Assembly (NCBI RefSeq): GCF_000425745.1
Contig: NZ_AUEA01000018.1
Coordinates: forward strand, 22,664-86,663
Length of the DNA: 64,000 bases
Direction: 5' to 3'
From: Pseudomonas cremoricolorata DSM 17059 = NBRC 16634
GTDB taxonomy: Bacteria > Pseudomonadota > Gammaproteobacteria > Pseudomonadales > Pseudomonadaceae
The notes below the pieces were generated by a model. The model saw only the letters and a program-made list of their open reading frames with translations. It was not told the origin of the DNA and searched no databases. The position numbers were made by a program, and so were the translations under genes. Below, one piece after another: positions 54,795 to 63,000 of this stretch. Every line of letters starts with the position of its first letter. Position 1 is the stretch's first letter.

Positions 54795-55945
54795 GACAAA
54801 CCTCCTTGCCATTCGGGGTGGGGCTGCGCCGTCAGGCCGTCGATAGCGAGCAAGCCTTCGGCCCTGAACAGCTGCATGAAACGGCGACTGTCGATGGCCT
54901 CGTGCAGCATCTGTACGCCGTTGGCCAGCGGATCACCTTCCAGCAGGCAGCGCGCGGTGATGGCGATTGCAACGCCAGTGGCCTGGTAGGTGTCGGCGAC
55001 CACCAAGGTGGCGCTTTCGCGCTGTTCATCGGCGTAGGTCACATCGACCCGCAAGCCATACACCGGCTGTAGATTGCGCAGGTCCCGCGCCGATGCCTTG
55101 GCCAGGCGTTGTGCCGCACGGTGGATCTTCTCGGGGGTACGGAATTGGCCGAGCAGTTTGGCCCGCAGGCAGGCCAGCGCCGCCCGTGGACCGACGTTGC
55201 TGCCGTAGGCGCGGGCCTCGGGGATGTTCAGTTGCCTGGCCAGGCGCGCCAGTTCTTCGCTGGGCATCAGCATCGTGCTGACGCGGCCAATCTGCCCGGG
55301 AAAGGTCACCTTGCGCATGGCCTTGAAAAAGCCCACTGACCGATGCACGCCGTGACGGATGACCGGAAAACCACGGTCCTGGCCAAAGTCGCCGAGGCTG
55401 TGGACGATGTCCCACGCCGAGTTGTAGGTCCAGGCATCGCGGCCAATGCAGCAGGTGTCCAGGCGCAGCGGGGTGCGTCCGTGGGCAGTGGAATCGATCA
55501 CGTACTTGGGAAACAGCCCGGTCAGGCCGGGCATCAGGCCGACGCTGATGATCAACGGCACATCGACTGGCTCTTGGTGCTGACGTGCTTCCAAGGCCTT
55601 GAGCAACGGGTCGTAGCCGCCGGCGTCGATCAAGGGTGTGTCCACCTCGATGCAGGCGCGTGCGACCCGTTCACCGAGCACCCCGGAAGGCCCGATGCAG
55701 GCGATCACCAGGGCCGCGTCCGCAAACGCCTGCCTCAGCGCCTGAGGGTCGTTGGCGTCCAGCACCAGGCTGACGAGGCGCGGGTCGTTCGGCGTCGCAC
55801 CGTTGGCCGATGCCGAGTGCGCGCTGCGCGAGGCGATGATGATTTTGTGGTGGGTGTGCCGCAGCAGATACCTCACCACTTCGCGTCCGACCCGCCCATT
55901 GCCGCCCATGACGATGATGGGGCGGTGGTTTGCTTGATTGTGCAT
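54791..55945 (-). CDS. saccharopine-dehydrogenase-like oxidoreductase
   Basis: A 384-residue NAD(P)-dependent protein with Rossmann motif PIIVMGGNGRVGREVVRYLL and the family segments IACIGPSGVLGERVARACIE and ISVGLMPGLTGLFPKYV. The substrate is unknown. It is first in the sub-operon with the fused paralog and the methyltransferase, overlaps the fusion gene as ATGA, and has a Fur-like box 33 bases upstream. It may reduce a thiazoline or imine on the NRPS product, a job done by a different family (PchG/Irp3) in known siderophore pathways; this is inference. Confidence 0.78.
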   Translation of the reverse strand: MHNQANHRPIIVMGGNGRVGREVVRYLLRHTHHKIIIASRSAHSASANGATPNDPRLVSLVLDANDPQALRQAFADAALVIACIGPSGVLGERVARACIEVDTPLIDAGGYDPLLKALEARQHQEPVDVPLIISVGLMPGLTGLFPKYVIDSTAHGRTPLRLDTCCIGRDAWTYNSAWDIVHSLGDFGQDRGFPVIRHGVHRSVGFFKAMRKVTFPGQIGRVSTMLMPSEELARLARQLNIPEARAYGSNVGPRAALACLRAKLLGQFRTPEKIHRAAQRLAKASARDLRNLQPVYGLRVDVTYADEQRESATLVVADTYQATGVAIAITARCLLEGDPLANGVQMLHEAIDSRRFMQLFRAEGLLAIDGLTAQPHPEWQGGLS

Positions 55946-55977
55946 GCTGCTGTCCCGACAAGAGGGGGAGTACTCGA

Positions 55978-55996
55978 TTCAATAAGAATCGTTCTC
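55978..55996 (-). promoter_or_regulatory. Fur-like box upstream of the dehydrogenase sub-operon
   Basis: The 19-mer TTCAATAAGAATCGTTCTC matches 12 of 19 consensus positions; on the minus strand it reads GAGAACGATTCTTATTGAA. It lies 33 bases before the ATG at 55945, so the three downstream genes can be expressed under iron limitation independently of the NRPS. Confidence 0.6.
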
Positions 55997-56038
55997 AAAG
56001 GAGCCGACTATGGAATCGCCAGCCAGTGCCGACCACCC

Positions 56039-56063
56039 GATCCGGGAGTGGGCCCCCCGGATC
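56039..56063 (-). terminator. hairpin after the thioesterase gene
   Basis: GATCCGGG/CCCGGATC forms a perfect 8-bp stem with a 9-base loop, 9 bases after the thioesterase stop. No U-run follows, so it may only slow or stabilise the NRPS transcript end. Confidence 0.4.
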
Positions 56064-56072
56064 CGGAGCTTT

Positions 56073-57062
56073 TCAGCGCCGTGGCAGTTGTTCCAGCGCC
56101 GCCCTGACCACGTCCAGCACGCCGTCCTGCTGTTGCATCAAGTAGAAATGCCCGCCGGGAAAGCCGCGGTGAACGAACCCGGCCGTGGTTTCATCGGCCC
56201 ACGCCAACGCATCGCCCAAGTCCAGCCCGTGAAACTCGTCGCCGGTCAGGGCGGTGATCGGTACCGACACTGGCAAGCGTTGCGGATCGGGCACATACGT
56301 CTCGATGGCCTGGTAGTCGCTGCGGGTCACTGGCAGTACCAGTTCCATCAGTTCAGGTGAGTGCGCCATGGCGTCTTGCGTGCCGCCCAGGCGCAACATT
56401 TCGTCCATCAAGCGTTGGTCGCTCGCCAGGTGAAACGCCTCGGCCTTGCGCCGGCTGGGCGCTTCGCAGGCGGACAGCAACAGGTGCTGCGCCAGCGGCA
56501 AGCCGCGCTGTTGCAAGGCGCGATGCAGTTCGTACGCCAGTGCCGAACCCATGCTGTGGCCGAACAACAGGTACGGTTGCTGCAACAGATGAGGCGTTCG
56601 TTGCAGGGCATCGGCAATGGCTGTAACCAGCAGCGTCAGGTCACTGATCAGAGGGGCGTCGATGCGTTCTTCACGGCCAGGGTATTGCACCGCGATCAGC
56701 TCGACATGGGCGGGCAACGCCGCACCCCAGTGTCGAAAAAAGCTGGCCGAACCCCCGGCATGGGGCAGGCAGATCACCCGTTGCGTGGCGTGTGGGCGGG
56801 GCTGCCAGGTCTTGAACCAGTCCGCTGCAATGCTGCCCTGGCGCGTGTCCGCAGGCCCAGGCGTGCTGCCTGCCAGGCACGCCAGAACTTGCTCCCGGTT
56901 GCGTTTGAGCTGCTCGCGCAACGCATCGGTCAGCGCGCCTTGCGGGGCACGAAAGCGCAACTGGCCGTCCTGATTCCACAGGTCCACGCCCAGGCTGCGG
57001 GCGTTGGCGAGGATTGCAGCGATGCTGTCGTCGGCCGGAAAGGATGGGGTGGCAGTATTCAC
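56073..57062 (-). CDS. TubC-docking-domain thioesterase
   Basis: A 329-residue protein with two parts. Residues 12-64 (IAAILANARSLGVDLWNQDG, then LRFRAPQGALTDALREQLKR) match the TubC N-terminal docking domain of NRPS/PKS subunits. Residues 85-329 are a type II (PchC/GrsT-like) alpha/beta-hydrolase thioesterase with CLPHAGGSASFFRHW, nucleophile Ser170 in GHSMGS, LTGDEF and a final GGHFYL His. It starts with GTG at 57062, overlapping the NRPS stop (GTGA). It may release the product or edit the NRPS; the docking domain would tether it to the synthetase C-terminus. Such a fusion is unusual. Confidence 0.82.
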   Translation of the reverse strand: MNTATPSFPADDSIAAILANARSLGVDLWNQDGQLRFRAPQGALTDALREQLKRNREQVLACLAGSTPGPADTRQGSIAADWFKTWQPRPHATQRVICLPHAGGSASFFRHWGAALPAHVELIAVQYPGREERIDAPLISDLTLLVTAIADALQRTPHLLQQPYLLFGHSMGSALAYELHRALQQRGLPLAQHLLLSACEAPSRRKAEAFHLASDQRLMDEMLRLGGTQDAMAHSPELMELVLPVTRSDYQAIETYVPDPQRLPVSVPITALTGDEFHGLDLGDALAWADETTAGFVHRGFPGGHFYLMQQQDGVLDVVRAALEQLPRR

Positions 57063-60000
57063 AGGATGCCCTCTTCGTAGAGCGCCTGTTCAACGGGCGC
57101 AGGACGCAATGGATGGGATCGCCCGCAGGCTTGGATATGAGCGGCCAGCGCGGCCACTGTGGGTGCCTGGGCGTAGAGTGTGCGCAACGTCACCGCCTGG
57201 GCGCCAAGACGCTCCTGGAGCAGGGTGACGATGCGGGTGGCACTGAGGCTGTCGCCGCCAATGGCGAAGAAATCGTCATGGCGTGACACGGCCGGGCGTT
57301 GCAGCACCGCGCGCCACACTGCAGCGATTTCGCTTTCCAGACCTGCCAGTGGCGCTTGATGAGCGCTGGCTTGCGGGTGCACATCAGCGAGCTGCGCGAG
57401 CACCGTCGCACGGTCTACCTTGCCGTTGGCACTGAGCGGCAGTTGCGCCAGTAACAGCAGGTGTGCAGGCACCATGTAGTCCGGCAGCACTTCGCCCAGG
57501 CGCTGCTTGAAGGCGCCGATACACGGTGCCGGATCGGCTGGCACAACGGCCATGACCAGCGCCGCTGCCAGCGTTGCCGGCGAGCCGGTGGTCACCGCAA
57601 TCGCGTGGTCGACACCCGGCAGAGCGGCGAGGGCGGTTTCGATTTCGCCCAGTTCGATGCGGTGGCCACGCACCTTGACCTGATGGTCGAGCCGACCCAG
57701 AAATTCCAGGTTGCCGTCCGGCCAGTAGCGCCCGCGATCCCCGGTGCGGTACCAGCGCTGGCCATCGTGCTCGACGAAGCGCTGGGCGGTGAGCTCCGGC
57801 GCGCCGCGATAACCGTCGGCCACCCCCACACCGCCAATCCACAGCTCGCCCGCCACCCAGTCCGGGCAGTCGCGGCCTTGATCGTCGACCACGCGGTAGT
57901 GCTGGTTGCCCAGCGGTTTGCCATAGGGGATCGAGGTCCAGTGCGCAGGTAACTGGGCGGGTACGTCGAAGACGTTGGACCAGATCGACGCCTCGGTGGC
58001 ACCGCCCATGGCGATCATCCGCGCCTGGCCGTTGGTGCATTGCTGCAAGCGAGCCGGTAGATCGAGGCCGATCCAGTCGCCCGACAGCATCACGTTGCGC
58101 AGCGGCAACACCGCCTGCTCGTGCCGCGCGACCACCAACAGCATGTCCAGCAGCACTGGCACCGAGTTCCACAGGTTGACCTGATGAGCCTGGATCAACG
58201 CCAGCCAGCTGGCAGCATCGCGTTGCTGCTCTTCGCTGATCAGCACCAGCGAACCACCGGCGCCCAGCAGGCCGAAGAGGTCATACACCGACAGGTCGAA
58301 ATCCAGTGCCGAGACGGCCAGGCCACGGCTTGACTGATCGATGCCGTAGCGACGGTTGAGATCATCGAGGGTATTGGCGGCCGCGTGGTGCGCGATCTGC
58401 ACGCCCTTGGGTTCACCGGTCGAGCCTGAAGTGAAGATCACGTAGGCCGGCCCCGCTGGATCGACGTCCAGCGCTGGTGCCAGCGGGGTAAACTCTTGCG
58501 CCTGTTCCACCGCAATCAATGTCACCTGATCATCGGCGAGCAGCTCGGGGCAGTGGTCAGCGCTGCACAGCACATGGCCAATGCCCGCTGTGCGGTGAAT
58601 CTTCGCCCGGCGGCTGGCCGGCTGCTTGATGCCAATGGGCACATAGCAGGCGCCTGCGGCCAGCACGCCGAGGACCGCGATGATCTGCTGACGCCCGCGC
58701 GGCAGGCTGACGGCAACCGGCATCTGCGCCTGTACGCCCGATTCGATCAGGCAGGCGGCGACGGCGAGGGCGCGTTGAGTCAGTTCGGCGAAGCTCAGCG
58801 CGCCTGCATCATCGATCAGCGCGGTGCGTTCGGGGGCGTGCAGGGCGCGGGCGAAGACATCGGTATGCAGGCCGCGCAAGCGACGTGGGCGTTCAGTGGC
58901 GTTGGCTTTCAGCCGCGCCTCGAGGTCGCGGGGCGGCAGGGCCAGTGAGGTCGGTGCGCTCCAATCGTGTTCCACCAACCCCTCCAGCCGCGCCACGAAT
59001 GCGGCGAACATGCTGTCGATCAGCCCCTCGGGGAACAGCGCCTCGACCACGTCCCAGGAAAACAGCAGCTCGCCATGGTGCTCGTACATTTGATGATCGA
59101 GCCAGACTTGCGGCGTCTGTGAGAGGCCACCGTCGGCCAGGTCCGGGAAACCGTCTGGCAGTGCCTGATCGAACAGGCTGTCGGAGATCCCCAGGGTGCT
59201 GGTGAACACCACCGGCAGTGCGGCGCCGCTCGACCCCAGACGCCGGGCACGCTCGCGCTGCACCCAGATCGAGGACACTTCGCGGTGGTCCAGCGCGTCG
59301 GCGATCTCCTGCTGCATTGCCTGGGCCTGCTGCAACAGGCTGGCACCGTTTTGCGGGTCATAGGCCACCGGCGCCAGCGAGGTGAAGTCGCCCAGCACAC
59401 GATGGATGTCCGGATGCACATCCTGGCGGTCGAACAAGGTCATGTTCAGGGTGTGGGCAGTGCCACCGCTCCATTGGCTCAAGACCTGGGCGTAGGCCAC
59501 CAGTACCAGTACGCTCGGTGTGACCGCGTGTTGGCGGGCCAGGCTGCGCAGCTGTTGCCAGGTCGCTTGATCGAGCCGCCCCGAACGGCGGGTGAACTGC
59601 ACGTCGGTGAGGGTCTGCGGATCACAGGCCAGAGGCAGGGCGGCAGCGGCGGGCAAGTGCTCGAGTTTCGCTCGCCACCAGGCTTGCGCCCGGCGCAGGG
59701 CCACGGGGTCGGGACGTACCTGCTCGACGTAGTCCCGAAAGCCGATGCCGATGTCGGGCAGCGCCTGGCCCGGCCGAGCGAACACCGTCGCCAGTTCATT
59801 GAGCAGCAGCTTGATGCTGTAGCCGTCCAGCGCCATGTAGTTGAGGAAAATGCCCAACCGCCAGCGTGCCTGACCATAACGCACGGCGCGCAGGGCGAAC
59901 AGTGGCCAGTGCCCCAGCTTCACCGGCTGACCGTGCCAGGCCTGATGCAAGCGAGCGCGGGCCTGGGCAAGATCCGTGGCCGCGTGGCTGTCGATGTCGA

Positions 60001-63000
60001 TGCGCACTGGCGGCACCTGGGCCAGCACCCGTTGCGTGCGGTCGGCGTCGAACACCACGCGCAGCATGTCGTGACGTTGCACCAGATGATTCCACGCCTG
60101 TTCGAGGCGCGGCAGATCGACCTGCTCACCGTCCAGCTCCAGCAGATAATGACTGCCGCAGCTCAACGGCAGGTCGCCGTGTTGACCCATCCAGTACGCC
60201 CGTTGCACTTCGGTGAGCGGGAACGGCGCATGGCGCGCCTCGATGTTGGCCGTGAGCCGGCGGGGCGTGTCGCTCAGCGTTTGCGCGCCTAGCCGCGCAG
60301 CGAAGTCAGCCAGTTGCGGGTTGGCGAACAACTGACGCAAGCCTTGCTCGCTGCCAAGTCCTGATTGCTTGAGGCGGGCGATGACCTGAGTGCCCGAAAG
60401 ACTGTCACCACCCAGGGCGAAGAAGCTGTCGCGGCGACCCACGCGAGGTTGTTGCAACACCTCTTCCCAGACTGCCGCGACCTGTCGCTCACGGGCATCC
60501 TGCGGCGCCTCGAAGGCATCGCTCGCAGGTTGCGCCAGCTGCGCGAGGCTGGCCAGCACCCGCTTGCGATCCACCTTGCCATTGGCGCTTAGCGGCAGCT
60601 CATCGAGCAGCACCAGGGCGCTGGGCACCATGTAATCGGGCAGCGCTGCGCTCAATTGCTGGGTGAGCTGCCGAAGGTAGGTGCGTTCGTCGAGCGGCCG
60701 ACGCTCGACCACCAGCGCCGCGGCCAGGGACGCCGGTGAGCCGGTGGTCACGGCGATGGCATGATCGACTCCAGGCAATGCGCTGAGGGCGGTCTCGATC
60801 TCACCCAGTTCGATGCGGTGGCCACGCACCTTGACCTGATGATCGAGGCGGCCGAGAAATTCCAGATTGCCATCGGGCCAGTAGCGCCCGCGATCACCGG
60901 TGCGGTACCAGCGTTTGCCATTGTGCGCGACGAAACGCTGCGCGGTCAGTTCCGGGGCGCCGCGATAACCGTCGGCCACGCCCACGCCGCCAATCCACAG
61001 CTCGCCCGCCACCCAGTCCGGGCAGTCGCGGCCCAGTTCGTCAACCACGCGGTAGTGTTGGTTGCTCAACGGTTTTCCGTACGGGATCGAGGTCCAATGG
61101 GCAGGCAACTGGGCGGGCACGTCGAAGACGTTGGACCAGATCGAGGCCTCGGTGGCGCCGCCCATGGCGATCATCCGCGCCTGACCTTGGGTGCAGAGCT
61201 GCAAGCGAGCTGGTAGATCGAGGCCGATCCAGTCGCCCGACAGCATCACGTTGCGCAGCGGCAACACCGCCTGCTCGTGCCGCGCGACCACCAACAGCAT
61301 GTCCAGCAGCACCGGCACCGAGTTCCACAGGTTGACCTGGTAGCGCTGGATCAATCCCAGCCAGCTCGCGGCATCGCGGTGCTGCTGCTCATTGAGTAGC
61401 ACCAGCGAGCCACCGGCCCCCAAAAGGCCGAACAGGTCGTACACGGAAAGATCGAAGTCCAGTGCCGAGACGGCCAGGCCACGGCTTGACCGATCGATGC
61501 CGTAGCGGCTGTTCAGATCGTCGATGGTATTGGCTGCGGCATGGTGCGCGATCTGCACGCCCTTGGGCTCACCGGTCGAGCCTGAGGTGAAGATCACATA
61601 GGCGGCAGCGGTGTGGGGCACATCCACCGTGCCTGGCAATGGCGTGAAGGTCAGCGCCTGCTCGACTGGAATCAGTGCCACTGCGTCGCCCGCTTCCAGC
61701 TCGGGGCGCTGCTCGATGCTGCACAGCACATGACCGATGCCCGCTGTCCGGTGGATCTTCGCCCGTCGGCTGGCCGGTTGCTTGATGCCAACGGGCACAT
61801 AGCAGGCGCCTGCGGCCAGTACGCCGAGCACCGCGATGACCTGCAGGCGACCCCGAGGCAGGCTCACCGCGACCGGCATTTGTGCCTGCACACCCGCATC
61901 GATCAGGCAGGCGGCCACGGCCAGCGCGGCCTGTCGCAATTGGCCGAACGTCATCACTCCCGCCTCGTCGATCAGCGCCGGGCGCTGCGGGTGGGCCATG
62001 GCTTGGGCGAAGGTGTCGGCGTGCAAGGTGCGCAGGCGACGTGGGTCTTCGCTGGCGTTGACCCGTTGACGCATCTGGCGCTGACTCTGGGGCAGCGCCA
62101 GGTTCAACGGCTGTTCCCAGGTGGCGTGCTGAAGCTGTGCCAGTAGCGCCTGATAAGCGCCGAACATGTCGTCCAGCAGACCGGCGGGGAACAATGCATC
62201 GACAGCGTCCCAGGTGAGCACCAGCGCGCCGTTGTACTCGTAGACCTGATGATCGAGCCAGACTTGCGGTGTTTCGGACATGCCCGCTGCCACCATCTCC
62301 GGGAAACCGGGTGCCGGACGTTCGAACAGGCCGCCACCGAGCCCCAGCGTGCTGGTGAAGACGATGGGCAGGGCGGCGCTGGCCCGATCGCCGATACGGC
62401 TGCGTTCGCGCTGAATCCAGATCGAGGAGACCTCGCGGTGCTCCAGTGCGTCAACGATGCCTTGTTGCAGTGCCCGGGCATGCGCCAGCAGCCCCGCATC
62501 CTTATGTGGATGAAACGCCACCGGCGCCAGCGAGGTGAAGTCACCGAGCACCTGATGAATGTCAGGGTGCACCTCCTGACGGTCGAACAGGGTCAGGTTC
62601 AGCGTGTGCGACGTGCCGCCGCTCCAGCGGCTGAGCGTCTGCGCATAGGCGGTGAGCAACAGCACCGACGGCGTGATGTCGTGCTGCCGCGCCCGATTGC
62701 ACAGGGCCTGCCAGTCTGCGGCAGGCAGTACCACCTGGCGCCGGCGAAAGTGCACGGTGCTCAGGCTTTGCGGGTCGCAGGCCAGTGGCAGCGCTGCGGC
62801 GCAGGGCAGATCATCCAGGCGGGCGCGCCAGTACTCCTCGGCGCGCTTGACCGCGCTGGCCGAGGGCCTCACCTGATTGACGTAGTCACGGAAGGTCAAG
62901 CCCGGCGCTTCTGTGGTTGCCTGCGGGTCGGCATACAATCGCGCCAGCTGCTCCAGTACGCGCTTGATGCTGAACCCGTCGAGGGTCATGTAGTTGAAGA

